From Endomychus coccineus (lineage: Eukaryota; Arthropoda; Insecta; Coleoptera; Endomychidae), in assembly GCA_958510875.1 (NCBI GenBank), contig OY294067.1, positions 153,355,962-153,419,961 of the forward strand: a stretch of DNA of 64,000 nucleotides, given 5' to 3'. The notes beneath the pieces are model-generated. The model was not told the DNA's origin, did no database searches, and saw only the letters and a list, made by a program, of their open reading frames with translations. Both the position numbers and the translations under genes were made by a program. Each line of letters opens with the position of its first letter. Within the stretch, counting starts at the first letter, position 1. This document shows positions 22,235 through 34,395 of the stretch, in pieces.

Positions 22235-22988
22235 TAATCTTCCACCAAAATTAGTCATTTGGGCGGAAGTTGGTTACACTCTCTAGTCCATATATGCTTT
22301 TATCATTTATTATCGAAAGCAGCAAATCATCAGTCCCATCTACAATATTTTTGATTGGTGAGCCACCTCCAGTTTTGTATAATTCTTTTTTGGTATTAGC
22401 CACCCTTTTTCTTAGTTCTTCTTTTAAATGCTCATAATATTTTTTCAGAGACTCTACTGGTCGGAAGACCATATTTGGGGTCAATGCATTGAAATTCTCA
22501 CATATTTTCTTCCATGCCTCCTTTTTTTCATTGCTGGAGACCGCGTCAGTTTTCTTGTTTTCAATTATATTTTTATAGCTTTCAACCGTTTTCAATAATA
22601 TTTCTTTCTCTTCGTTCGTATAATTAGGAGCCCTAGGGCGCTTTGCTTTCATCTGGTCAAATTGTTGTCTCTAAAAGTAAACAATTAATTTAAAATATGT
22701 CTACATACAAAACCTTTGGAAACTTACCTTTTCACCCATGATATTTTATGATAATAAACTGAAAAACTTTGCCCGCGGTTTTTTGTAAGAACAGATAGGT
22801 TAGTTGGTTTGACAAGCAAAAACGCCATATATCAAAAGAATTTGCACTGTTGCCGGCATTAAACGTTTCCTACGGAGGTGTTCCCTAATTTTCAATGGTG
22901 AAACCCATAATTATTTTAGGAAACACCCAAGAATACGGGTGTCCTAGTTATTCTTTGCCTAAGGAAAAGTTGGTGCAAATGGCCATTA

Positions 22989-24799
22989 AAACTCGTTTTG
23001 CGAGCCCTACCCCCACGGTTCCTTACATCCCAGCCATTGTATAAGTGTGCTAGGTTCATAATCGGTTGTGCTAGGTTGTGCTAGGTGTAGTCTCACTGCG
23101 CTAGCGGTTTGGTAAAAAAATTTGATTGGGGGGGGGGCGCGTTTTGCTAGCCTCACATTTTGTAAGTGTATTATATTTTCCAAAAATGCAGCGACATACG
23201 TTTTCATAATCTTCCTTTTCTTATACGAGTTTTTAGTCCGTTTCACAAAAACATTGTTATAATAATCTTCAGAATCGGAAGAACTTATATAAAATAGCGG
23301 AATGTCAGATAATGAAATATACATTATGAATGCTTTAAAAATTAAAACTACTTTAAGTTCTTTATGAAATTGGTCGAGTAATTAAAAGTAATTAACAAAT
23401 CCCAACTTCACCAACATAAACGAGGGAGGGAAGTCACGTTATCAATTGATCACAGTTCATTATAGGAACGTCATAAAAATGTTAATGTAGTCCCGTTATG
23501 CAATATAACTGATACACGTAATCTCTGTTTTCTTCCTGCATTTGAATGTGTTCACTATACACTCTGTTCTGGGACTCCTCGTCTCAATCTTTGTTAAACG
23601 TTTTTCTTTGTCAAGTAAACAGATGCGGGTATTCTTGATTACATCATAATGTGAAATTCCTTTCCATGTAAACATGTAAGCCTCCATTTAATATTTCAAT
23701 ATGTCTGACTACTGTCAATGGACCTACACCCAAATATTTGATTGAGTTAGTGCTTGAGTCAGCCAAATATTTGGGTGTAGGTTCATCGACAGTAGTTAGA
23801 AGGCCTAACACTGACAAAGTTGTTCAATTCCTCTGCATCAAGTATGCTACGGACAAAATTCTCCACTCCATACACTCGTAAAAGCAATAATTTTGCTCAT
23901 CAATGTCAACAGTATTTCCTCTTTTCTTTTTCTTTGTGCCCAGGAGCTTGACGCTTGCTTAATTTTCATAGTTGACAGTCGTTCCACAGTACTAGAAAAA
24001 CGGTTTCACCTTAGCTCTTGCAGAGTAGCAGTCTAATGTTGGCTTTCTTGTTCTTGAAAGAAAATCTGAGCATGTTGGTTGTTATATTACTGCGTTAACA
24101 TTAGAGGTAACTAGAAAAGACGGGGTGTCAAGAACTTGAGGTTTTCCCATATCGTACACGTATTTTTCCTCTCGATTTTGATGAATGTTTTTGCTAAAAC
24201 ACCCAGATCACTTAGAACTCAACACAGCATTGTGAAAACGTTGAAAAGAAGTATTAACCAAAACATGTAAGTTGAAATGAAAATGGTGAAACGGAAAAGC
24301 AAAAACGAAGCGTTAACGAAAACGCTGAAACGAACACTATGAAAAACTGTGAAAACGGAACATTCAAATGCTGAAAGTTTGAGGCGACTCGTGATGTGAA
24401 CACAACTAACGTCGAAACGATGGAAAGACTAATGATCATCATTAGCACCTCCTGAACACACATATGCACATATTACTAGGCATTATTGATGACCCAAATG
24501 TAATAGATGCGGAGAGGCGGACGAATCAACCTATATCCTATAAAATGCTTGCTGTCTGATGTCATAAGAGACATCAGTTCAATCAGTATTTTCGCCTTCG
24601 GCGTTGCATAGGGTCTGCTGGACTGAGTGTCGTTTTAATTGATTAATTGACGTCATTTTCTGGGAAAATAACAATTTCCTTCTTCTTCCGGAAGTGAAGA
24701 AAACCTTTTATGGGGAGGTTATGAGCCTTTGGGTCTCATGGTCTACTGTGAGAATGATCATTCCATGCATACTCACTACTTCACCCCCTTTTTAGGCTT
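22989..24799. other. Intergenic region with a hairpin and HTH fragment
   Basis: No complete gene is seen. Minus-strand frames at 23007-23324 and 23496-23687 have no recognisable motif. A 36-base-arm hairpin lies at 23705-23798. The stretch 24240-24420 is rich in GAAAAC/GTGAAAC-like words (low-complexity drift). Confidence 0.5.
23705..23798. repeat. Hairpin with 36-base arms
   Basis: Arms 23705-23740 and 23764-23798 are inverted copies with about three mismatches around a 23-base loop. The right arm continues into a plus-strand frame reading SAKYLGVGSSTVVRR, which has the look of a helix-turn-helix from a transposase. The hairpin is therefore probably a rearranged transposon fragment. Confidence 0.75.
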
Positions 24800-26170
24800 G
24801 TCTTGCTATTGCCTCCAGTGACACTTAGGCCTGCTGGTCGATTGTATCTCGCCTTTGTTTTGTTTCTTTACAGTATCCACTTGAGAACTTTTGCACCTTG
24901 TACGAGATTGTACAAGTCCTTTACTGGGTGTGAACTGTATAATTCTGGTTCGCCGTTAGGCTTTCCAAAAATTGACTGTCTGTGGCGATCCAGTGCCTCG
25001 CATTTGCACAGTACGCGTGTCACTGTTCCTGTATCCTTACCGCAAAGTCTGCATGTCAGGTTGCCATTGTACAGTCCCATCCTGTTTTTGTTTTGTTGCC
25101 AGCCATGAGCCCTGTTACGACTTTAATTTTTCCCTATTTAGTTCTAATAGGTCTTCGTTTTTTTGTTACACAGGGCTTTGATGTATTTGTTCCTATGTTC
25201 GTTTCCTGGAATTTTTTCCCAGTTCTTTGTGATTTTCCGTGATACAGTCTTCTACAGACCTCCGTGCTGTACATTTTGGTACCCCGTGATCTGTTCTGGA
25301 CCCTCTCCTTGCAAGTTCGTCGGCTTTTTCAATGCCTGTCGTTCCATGATGTCCCGGCACCCAGATCAGCTTAACGCGGTTTCGGTCTGCCAGTATTTCA
25401 AGCTCATCTTTGTATGTCCATACCCGACGTGACGGCATGTCCCTTCCTGACTTCTCATTGCCTTAAGTGCCGCCCTACTGTCTATCAATATGTGGATCTG
25501 GTCATCTTCGATGGCTCTCCGATGGCTTGGAAAACAAAGATGTGTTTACTCAATGAAAAGCTGAAGCCAGTCTTTGGGTTTCTTGAGTATTCTTCTGCAC
25601 CTGCACTTTTTTCAGTCTTAGACCCTCCCGTATACCAGATATTTCCCTGTAGAATGTCGCCCAGGTTTATATGTTCCCATTCAGTCCGTTCTGGTATTAA
25701 TACCCTGAATGTGTTGTTGAAAGAATATTGCTTTCGAATGTGATCTGTTCTCATGCCTAACACGTCCTTGTCACGATTTTTACGATGCTCATGTGTCCTG
25801 GCCCAATGTGAACATTCTCCAGGGTATTTTGTATTCCAGTAGTGTCTCCATTGCTGCGTTGGGCGTTGATTTCATGGCTCCTGTGATCCCAAGACATGCA
25901 AGTTTCTGGACCTTGATAAGTCTTGTCGTGGTTCCTCGTTGTTGTGTTTCAGGCCATCATACCAAAGAGGCGTATGTTATTGCGGGTTTAACCACCATTT
26001 TGTACAACCAGTAGAGCATGTTTTGGTCGTAGACCCCATTTTTTTCCCGAAGGATCGTCTTGCCACATGTAATGAGGTCTCCGCTTTAATAATTAATTTC
26101 CTTGGAGGAGATCCAAAATTTCACATGGGGACCATTCTTAACATTGTTAAGGGTGTTTTTTACCTTTAGA
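24800..26170 (-). pseudogene. RNase H-bearing LINE, 3' part, degraded
   Basis: Minus-strand remnants of the same class of element as 13806-15369. From high to low coordinate: a post-RT segment near 25800-25960 (ACLGITGAMKST-like, broken), an RNase H start near 25640-25680 (WYTGGSKTEK, where the usual D is replaced by G), an RNase H end at 25340-25375 (VKLIWVPGHHGTTGIEKADELA), and a C-terminal Cys/His segment at 24970-25080 (LTCRLCGKDTGTVTRVLCKC). Several stops and frame changes; no catalytic RT left. Confidence 0.75.
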
Positions 26171-26268
26171 ACCGTGTTTTAATGACTGGTTCGCGACCGT
26201 AAGATATGAAATAATCAGTTACCACAGCTACTCTATGGCTACCAATTGACAACAAACTTGCGAACAAT

Positions 26269-26562
26269 ATGAACACCTCGGATGAGGATTCAATGAAAAT
26301 AGCAGCATGGATAAAAACATTTTGGAAAAAGCGAAGAGTGAAAGAGCATTATAAAACATACTGCACACAGGCTTTGGGCAAGATCGTTCCATACATTGTC
26401 CTTATAAATATTATTGTCATAATTAACATGTGCCAGTTAAATAAACCCTCATGTTCTCGTGCAATATATGGCACAGTGTCAAAACGATGCATTAGGTGCA
26501 AAATGTACGGTCCTACATGTGAAAATCAGTATTTAGCGTGCGATCTATCCCTTGGCCCATAA
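26269..26562 (+). CDS. Small hypothetical protein with one membrane segment
   Basis: A 97-residue frame from a real ATG. It has a basic N-terminal half, one hydrophobic stretch (IVPYIVLINIIVIINM, about residues 38-54) and a Cys-rich tail with CIRCKMYGPTCENQYLAC. I do not recognise it. It lies between a LINE relic and a TIR transposon, without promoter or splice signals I can point to. It could be a chance frame. Confidence 0.2.
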   Translation: MNTSDEDSMKIAAWIKTFWKKRRVKEHYKTYCTQALGKIVPYIVLINIIVIINMCQLNKPSCSRAIYGTVSKRCIRCKMYGPTCENQYLACDLSLGP

Positions 26563-26739
26563 CCCTCTCCTCCATCTCTCTTGCACCAGGAATCCCGATA
26601 CCTGATATAGGATTCCTATAGTTCATCTTGGGTAGAGATGGGGAGGGAGGAAAAGTAGTGTGGAGGATGTGTCCCAAAACTAAAACAAATTTCTTTTTTC
26701 ACCTGTAAGAATTTCCCAATTTCCCCCCATTCAATATCA

Positions 26740-29495
26740 ATATCATGTAGTTGATTCAACAAGACGTATAGGTTGACTTTTGAAAAAATAATGTCGTTGA
26801 GCCGTTTTGTTGAGAATAATCAAACTAGAGGATGTTATCCGCAGGGATGACAAATTTTTGTGATTTTTGAAAAAGTTAAATGGAATGTTACTTTTTTCTT
26901 GACAGACCCTTAGCCGTCATAAACATAGCTAAGTTTTAGAGAAAACAGCATCGCGATATCTCGATCCGGTCTCGATTACCTATTTCGGATCAAGTTACCT
27001 TTGCGAGAAAAACAAATCACATAGCCATGGTAACTGCTAAATTGAAAAGATTACGGATTTGACAACTGTCAAAAGTTAATTATGATAGTTCTGTTACTTA
27101 GATTTACGTTTGAATTCATTTTTTTGAAAAAATATGCCATTTACTAACGCGAAAGCGTATGATATGTTACGCATTCATTTTGAATGTTTCGAAAATGCTG
27201 CAATTGCGTCGCGATAATATGCAATGTAATTTCCAAAAAGACATTTTTTTCAAAAAGTGTTTTCATGATCGGCTATGCGATTATGGCAGACTGGCAACGT
27301 GCAGCCCATTCAAGCACCTCTGAGAATTTGTAGAACACGCATCGAGTAAAATATTGCTAACGCTTTGGCCTACGGAAGATACGATCCCACCTTAAGTAAA
27401 AGACCAATTTCCAACAACCTGGGAGGGAGTCTCAAATACAATTGTCCACGAGATTCTTCAAGATAATAATATGCATCCCTGCCATATTGTGTTACATCAG
27501 AGATTAAAAATTGCTGATTATGATAGTGGACTAAACCATCATCACTGGCTGTTAAATATGATTCGGGAAAACCCAAATTTTCTGTCACTAATATTATGGG
27601 CAGGAGGTGTAAATTTGCATAAAATGCATTATTGGTCGAAGCAAAACACACATTGGATGCGGTAAGTAGAACATCAAAATCAGTAGAATTTGAACGTGCC
27701 GAGAAAGGTTTTTGAAATTTTTGTACGTTTTTGTTCAAGCATTATTAGAAGTCTTCTTGGAAACAGTCTTCCTATACAAACAGTAAAAAAAAACACGTCC
27801 TGATGAGTTGATCAAAATATTCTCTTTTTAAATATTGAAATTTGTTATGTAACACCCTATTAAACATCATGTCACGGTCACATATACACGTTCACGCGTC
27901 TTCACACCCTCACACATTCATAAAAAAACTAGTATACCTTCAGGTGCATTTTAAAATATTTAAAAAACTATAATTTCGCGCGCGGAAACTATTTTACCGA
28001 CCCTCGCTTATTGCCGCTAAATGAAATTCCGCTATAGTTTTTTATGTTGAAATTCGTTATAACTTGGAATTATGAACGAATCTTCATACGCTGTTCTAAA
28101 CTCAAATAGCGAATGTATTTCTTTGAAATTTGTCCCAAGATCTTTGTCGATAGGCCGAAAATTGGGCCCTCTAGAGGGCCAAACACATTTATTAGGATAG
28201 CTTAATTTCTATTCAATCCAAATTGATCTGCTTGGACTTGAAATACTCGTTATGGAAACTTCTAATAGAACCTAAAATTTGGATACTGTGAAAAATTTCT
28301 AACCTTAAAAAATTTGAATTTTTCGGTGATTCAAAATTTTCAAAATGGCGTCAAAGTTTTGTCTTCAGACCAAAATGCTTGAGTTTTGGATATTGGGTGC
28401 AGAATAGTGAAATCTTCCGAATGGATTTAATTATAGATCGATAACATTAGTAAAATACGGATTTTCCAAAATGGCTGATTTTGCGCCAAAAAAATGGTAG
28501 ATCAAAATACCAGAAATCGAAAGAAGAGAAATAAAAATAGAATATGAAAAAAACAAAAACTTTCTGACATATAGGTACTCAATTTTTCAATGGGCCCTAT
28601 CTTTGTGGATAAGCTTCGAGTAATTATAAGTGTTTTGTGCATCTTCTGTTTCATTGGTATTACTGATGTTCCTTCGGATTGTTGCCCTTCAAACAAGCTC
28701 CAAAACTAGTTTTGAATCAGTCCTAAGCCTGAATAAAGTGTAAGGGATGGCTTGTTTACAATTTTGTGCTGAGTGGGAAGAAAATTGAATCGTAATTTAA
28801 ATTACATCGGTTACCATGGCTATGTGATTTGCTTTTCTCGCAATGGTAACTTGATCCGAAAGTGGTATTCGAATTTTTAACATTTCCTCCTGTAAATCAA
28901 GAACGGATGGAGATATCGCGAGGCGGATTCCACTACAATTTAGCTATGTTTATGACACCTAAGGGTTTGTCAAGAAAATAACCATTCCATTTAAATTTTT
29001 TCCAAAAATCACAAACATGTGTAATCCTTGCTGATAACGCCCTCTACTTTATTTGTTTTCAACTGAACGGTTCAACGAAATTATTTTTTCAAAAGATCAT
29101 AAAATGCTCTTTCAAACGAGGTCAAAAATATTCAAATCTGTTGAATGGTTTGCAGGAGATATTTAAATATGAATATTGAAGAATGCATTGCCCCCCTCCC
29201 CCTCCCTTAGAATGACAGATACAAAAAAAATTTGCTGAGGAAAATGATACAGTAGTACCAAATCTATCAAATGATGTCTTCAAAGTTATAGCTCATCGTC
29301 TAACTTTTCGAGATAGCGTAAATTTTATGTTTCTTCATAGCAGTTACGCTTCCTAGTGGATGAATTACGAACTTCAAGATAATTTTCAGCCATTTATTTT
29401 GCCCACTCTATTTATGAGGATTTTTTTCTCAAACCTTTAGGCCTTACCATTGTCGAGATAAAGCCGCTCCGTACCCTTATCCGGACACTCTGTAT
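26740..29495. mobile_element. TIR DNA transposon relic with long inverted arms
   Basis: Long inverted arms at about 26740-27034 and 28811-29110 match over roughly 300 bases (for example AAACATAGCTAA / TTAGCTATGTTT and the CATAGCCATGGTAAC core). The right side continues to a terminus-like GGACACTCTGTAT near 29480-29495; the matching left end is not found, so the left boundary is approximate. The interior carries transposase remnants on the plus strand. No target duplication was identified. Confidence 0.65.
27280..27665 (+). pseudogene. IS630/Tc1-like transposase fragment
   Basis: Two joined pieces of a DDE transposase are visible: CHIVLHQRLKIADYDSGLNHHHWLLNMI followed by NPNFLSLILWAGGVN and HKMHYWSKQNTHW, which look like the region around the second Asp and the tryptophan-rich follow-up in IS630/mariner-related transposases of insects. 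The usual LWTDE-type acidic residues are replaced by LWAGG with a short deletion. The frame 27471-27665 is open but lacks N- and C-terminal thirds. Confidence 0.5.
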
Positions 29496-31559
29496 ATAAA
29501 TGTCTTCCTCTATCACGTGGTTGTACTTACATCTGAACTCTGCATAATTAACCTAAATAGACTGAAATCGAATTATGAAGAATATATTCATGAATAGATT
29601 TGTCAACTCTTAGCATCTTTGTTGATTTCATGTGATCTGAACTTTACTCGATAAATATCTGTAATATTTTCCTCATTCATGAATAGATTCTTTGTAATCA
29701 TTCGTTCATTAGCCAGGGAGGTAGGTGTTATTATTATTGGCCACTACTTTGTTAGGACAGATTAGTGGAATACAGTAGAAATTTGTCCCGATAGCTTTGT
29801 TTTAATATCCACTCATCTGTAAAAATAATTCAAATATTGAAATGCTACGACATCTTGTAACTACAATATTGATATTTATAAAATGCTCAGCTCTACTTTC
29901 GATCTCAACACACCTAACAACATAATCGAAGATTGCTTAGACCTCTAAGCAAGAAGGAACTAGAGGAAAAATTCACCGTTCTTGTTGTATCATTGAAAAT
30001 AGATTCGTCCTCTACAAAACAAAAGAACCAAAAACATGAAAAACTTTGTGGAGAACTCAGAGATATGTATTGGAAAGATTTACTACAAATATTTAAAGAA
30101 CCACAAGTGTCAATGAGAACAACACACATTAATAAAAGTAATTCGACAAGTGAATATACTCAAGAATTTGGTAGTACACCTTTGCAGATCAGCAGAGCTC
30201 CAAGGCTTTCTGAAACATGAAGTACAAACCTTGAGATGCTGGAATCTGGTAGCCACCTTGAGACAATAATCAACCCAGACATGCTATTAACTACAAGGTT
30301 AGTTAGCATCCGTTGAAAATATCATATTGTAGTTGTATATACTTAGTTTTGAGTTCGTCCGATACATGACACTACAGTATACAATATGTTCTAAAAGAAG
30401 AACAACAGTTTTAAATTATCATTTCTCTCGAAACCTACTACTTACTTAGTTTTGATATTACCCGATAGATGACTACTAATATCGTATTTGTTAAGAATAA
30501 TGAATAATAAGCATTGCCTATGGATGTAGTTGAACCTTTTTGATGTTTAATAGTTTCCTTACAAAAACTACTCTCGAAACACTTCATATTATAAATTGTT
30601 ACCATTACCAATCTATAATGATTTATTTCTCTATCATCATAAGTGGTCATCGATTATCGTGAATAATATCCAGGTTCAATTAAAAATTGATTTCTTTTGG
30701 CAAATCATAAAAATATAGAACAAGTTATGGCTTAGTTTAGAATAACTTGGCAGGTTGGCATGCAGATGAAGATGTACCTAATCAGTAAAAACATTTCATT
30801 CAATGCTTATATAATGAACATTAAATGGTATAATTTTTTTTCAAGGACAATAAAAAACGCAATAGAAGAATATGATAATGAAAGAATCATAACTTCATGT
30901 GGTACCCAGATTTTTCACCGACCGTGAACTGTCGCGGCAATAATCAAACCATGGAGGGGTTATGAAAAAGAAAGTAGAAAGTGGCACATTCCCGAAAGTC
31001 CTTCAAATGATACGGAGAATCGGATTTCAGAGATCCTTCATCCAGCGTCACACGGCTCTCAATCCCATACACTGGAATATCGATTGTACGATAATGTGTA
31101 AGCATACCCAATTTTTAGTCTTGTTTCAATCTGAGATTTCTTTGAATTTTCCAGACAACCCCACGCAAGAGAAGCAAACAAAGAGTATGGTTTGGTATTT
31201 TCTCCGTTTGTTATTTTATGTGTATACGCCACTGGCCAAGGTATATTAGTATGCAACAGAACAGAGTAAGACATTGCGGCTGGTGGTTATACTATGTTAT
31301 TTGCTCTCTGTTCCATTTTCATTTTACTTACATCAATGCACACATCAATGAAGCCAATGATCGTATTACTAATCCTTGAAATAGATTCGGCTTTCGATGA
31401 AACTTGGGGAATAGGTTCATTTTGTGTCCAGGATGGTCTGTGGGACGTATGTGTCAGAATGAAAACAAAGGGCACTTTAAGGTTTTTGGATCAAAATAAA
31501 CTTTGTTATTCTTGTAATGCAGGTCTTTTGACAAAATGGAGTCAAAAAATGAAAATTGC
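29496..31559. other. Gap with short unassigned frames
   Basis: No supported gene. The plus-strand frames 29933-30220 (95 codons, Lys/Ser-rich, no motif) and 30962-31249 (95 codons) are open but unrecognised. Codon look and context do not favour coding. Confidence 0.4.
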
Positions 31560-34395
31560 CTATTAAAAAAAATATGTTGTGCTTGGAAGTTCAAAGCACT
31601 GACCGCTGCTCTCAGAAATAGGGAAAGGCCAGACCCCCTCGGCCCTTCCTGACCTACGTGTCCAGGCTGAAGGCACTTCTCTTTAGCCGGGGCTAACACG
31701 AAAAAGATGTGTTCACAGAAGATGTCGATGCCTTCCCGATGTCGGAATTCTGTCACAGGGATCTGGTTGTGGTTAGGATATGGCACCTCGTGAAAGGAGT
31801 CCGAACGGAGGTGGTAGTTTGCTCTGCATACTTTCTCTATGGCTCCAACAACCCACTACATGCGGAAGTGGTTGAATTAATTAGACGTTGTGAGGGGGCA
31901 AGGAATGCCACTCCTTCTGGGATGTGACGCCAACTCTCACCACACGGTGTGGGGAAGTTCGGACGTCAATTTTAGAGGGACGGCAGTGCTTCAGTTCCTA
32001 ATCTCCACTCACTTGGAGGTTCTCGATAGAGGATCAACGCTATGCTACGCAGGCAAGAAGTAATTGACTCAACCCTCAGCTCTAGAGCAATCAAGGGTTG
32101 GCTCCGAAGATGAAATGTGTCTACGGAAGTCTGATTTTTGAACCACAGACACATTCTGTTCGAGTTGAAATCTGATTCCAACCCAGGCAAGTATTACAGG
32201 AATCCGAGACCTACCAACTGGGACCTCTTTAGAGAGGAACTAAGAGATAGACTCTCTCATCTTCCTGCATTTCATGGAGGTCGGAAAGAGAGCGGCATCA
32301 GCCTCTCTGTGTGAAATCAGCATGACCTTGACCTCTGCTTTTGAAGTATGCTGCCCTCTTAAACGAAGAAGGGATGGCAATAATACCCCCTGGTGAACTT
32401 CTCAATTGGTAAAACATCGGAAACGGGTGAGAAACCTTTTCAATGAAACGAAGATAATGTGGTGTAGTTCAGACTCGGAGACCTTTAAGGTTGCCCAAAA
32501 GAACTATAAGAAAGCTCTGAGTAGCTCCAAAAGAGACTCGTGGCGTACCTTCTTTGAGGAAATCAATAAGATGCCGTCAGCAGCGAGACTATGCAAGGCT
32601 CTCTCCAAAGATTCCTCGATTGGCACAGGATCAGTGATTCTGCCGAACGTGGAGTACACGTCATCGCCGGACGAGACGCTACGACATCTAATGTCAGTGC
32701 ATTTCCCCGGGTCTGATGACAACCTCATAGTCACACAACGCGAGGACTTTCGTGTTAATGCGAGAGCGATTGACTACAGGATGGCCTCGAACGTGGTAGG
32801 CTATGAAAGAGTGCGCTGGGCCATCTCGAGCTTTGCGCCCTACAAATCACCGAGTGAGGATGGGATCTTCCCGGCTCTCTTACAAGAAGGTTGGAGCTCA
32901 TCACCATCCCGGTACTCGGATATTCCGATTTTGTATCGTCTCTGCCTTTATACGAAGGCTTTGGAGATCGGTCGAAGTCGTTTCCATTCTTAAGGCGGGA
33001 AAAACTGACTTCACTCAAGCCAAATCTTCCCGCCATATCAGTCTCACATCATTTCTGCTGGAAGCACTGGACAAGCTGATCGATCGGTATATCAAGGACG
33101 GTGCTTTACAGGATTTTCCACTCCACCGTCGACAGTACGCCTATCAGGCGGGCAAATCAACCGAGGCGGCCCTTCATCACCTGATTACCCAAATCGAAGG
33201 AGCTATTAGTTTCGGGCAGTGCGCCATGGGCGTTTTCCTGGATATCGAAGGGGCGTTTGATCATACCTTCTTCGAGTCCATGTGTCATGCTGCGGAGAGA
33301 CATGGAATCGATCACAACTTGGTCAAGTGTATCGAGACTATGCTCTCGCAGAGACTGATAACGGCGCACCGTAATGGCAGCGTCGCATGTACACACGTCA
33401 CCCGAAACTCAGGGTGAATTCTGAAAAGACCGACGTTGTTCTTTTCACGAGGAAACAGAAACTGGGACCCCTACTAGACATTCGTCTGTTTGGAAGGTCC
33501 CTGCACATGAAAGGCTCAGTGAACTTACTGGGAGTTATCCTCGGTGCTAAACTGAGCTTGAAAATGCGCCTGGAAATCCGGCTAAAGAAGGCCGTTGCAT
33601 CCTTATTGGCATTTAGGAGAGCCTTCGCAAACACATGGGGGTCTACGGCTACAGGTTTTGCACTACCTAGATCTACACGGCCATGATCCGCCCAATCATA
33701 ACCTACGCAGCCGTTGTGTGGTTGCCGGCGACAGAAACAGTTCCGTTCCGTCTGGCAGTGAACAAGGCTCAACGACTTGCCTGCGTGGGGATAACAGGGG
33801 CTATGATGACCGCCCTCACCAGGGCTCTGGAGGTTCTACTCCACATCAAAACAGTGGCCGCGGGTACGGCGTATCGGCTGGCTGGTATGGGCCAGTGGTT
33901 CGGTGCGTCTATGCGCGGTCATGTCAAAATCAGGGATTGGGCAGCTGAGAACTGCTCGATCCTCCAACTGACCCAGGATGCGACAGCGCCTGCTCTCAGG
34001 TTTCCATCACCAGACGTCCTCTTAACACAAAGGACGGACTGGGAGAACAAATACTTTAGGCCGCTTCCGCCAGGGGGACTCATGTGGTTCACGGACGGGT
34101 ATAGGATTGGCGAGTGTAACGGAGTCGGAGTCTACTCGGGTGCACCCAGAAGGGAAATCTCAGTTCCCCTAGGTGCCCATGTAACCGTTTTCCAGGCTGA
34201 GGTCTGTGCAATACGGACATGTGCCCTGGAAAACATTAGATTAAACTATCGAGGTAGGTAGATTTACATCTGCACTGACAGCCGAGCGGCTCTGGGCGCA
34301 CTTCGCACCCACAGAGTGACTTCTAGGCTTGTCCTAGAGTGCAGGGAAACTCTGGTTGTATTAGCCAGAAGGAACAAATTAACGCTGCGTTTGCT
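31560..34395 (+). pseudogene. RNase H-bearing LINE ORF2, internally deleted
   Basis: Follows ORF2 order of an R1/I-type element: endonuclease remnants at 31700-32160 (RDLVVVRIWH, VVCSAYFLYGSNN, then GCDANSHHTVWGSS in a shifted frame near 31918-31960), a linker and RT fingers at 32406-32990 (FAPYKSPSEDGIFPALLQEG), RT palm at 33000-33415 (YQAGKSTEAALHHL, GVFLDIEGAFDHT), RT thumb at 33405-33680, post-RT at 33683-34000 (IRPIITYAAVVW, ACVGITGAM) and RNase H at 34080-34390 (WFTDGYRIGE, FQAEVCAIRTCA, IYICTDSRAALGAL). A deletion at about 33390-33400 removes the whole segment that holds the YADD box. Frameshifts near 32990 and 33660 and a TAG at 34259-34261 add to the loss. Confidence 0.85.

Larger units (their letters stand above)
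19804..22652 (-). pseudogene. Harbinger Myb/SANT-like accessory protein, split by insertion
   Basis: DNA-binding partner of the Harbinger nuclease. Exon 1 starts at the ATG at 22652 with a Myb/SANT-like (zeste/NAIF1-type) trihelix: RAPNYTNEEKEILLKTV, KKEAWKKICENFNAL, then VESLKKYYEHLKEELRK. It is cut by the 1.58 kb insertion (20659-22234) and resumes at about 20658-20606. Exon 2 is 20419-20211, acidic. Exon 3 is 20112-19804, ending in a coiled-coil tail (KYNLLIDQKLELIECFKKEHEL) as usual for this family. Splice signals are GT-AG. An in-frame TAA lies just upstream of the insertion point (codon after NFRPND). The gene converges on the nuclease, tails about 350 bases apart. Confidence 0.82.
17968..22988. 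mobile_element. PIF/Harbinger DNA transposon, complete ends
   Basis: Terminal inverted repeats TGGCC(G/A)TTTGCACCAAC lie at 17971-17987 and 22969-22985, flanked by the 3-base target duplication TTA (17968-17970, 22986-22988). TTA-type 3-base duplications are the Harbinger hallmark. Inside are the two genes expected of the superfamily, convergently arranged: a plus-strand nuclease (18213-19452) and a minus-strand Myb/SANT protein (19804-22652). Removing the later insertion at 20659-22234 leaves about 3.4 kb. Both genes show breaks. Confidence 0.92.

Noticed and set aside
28160..28186. Perfect palindrome GGCCCTCTAGAGGGCC
   Set aside because: Short, single copy, within a transposon relic; could be chance or a small inner hairpin with no other evidence.
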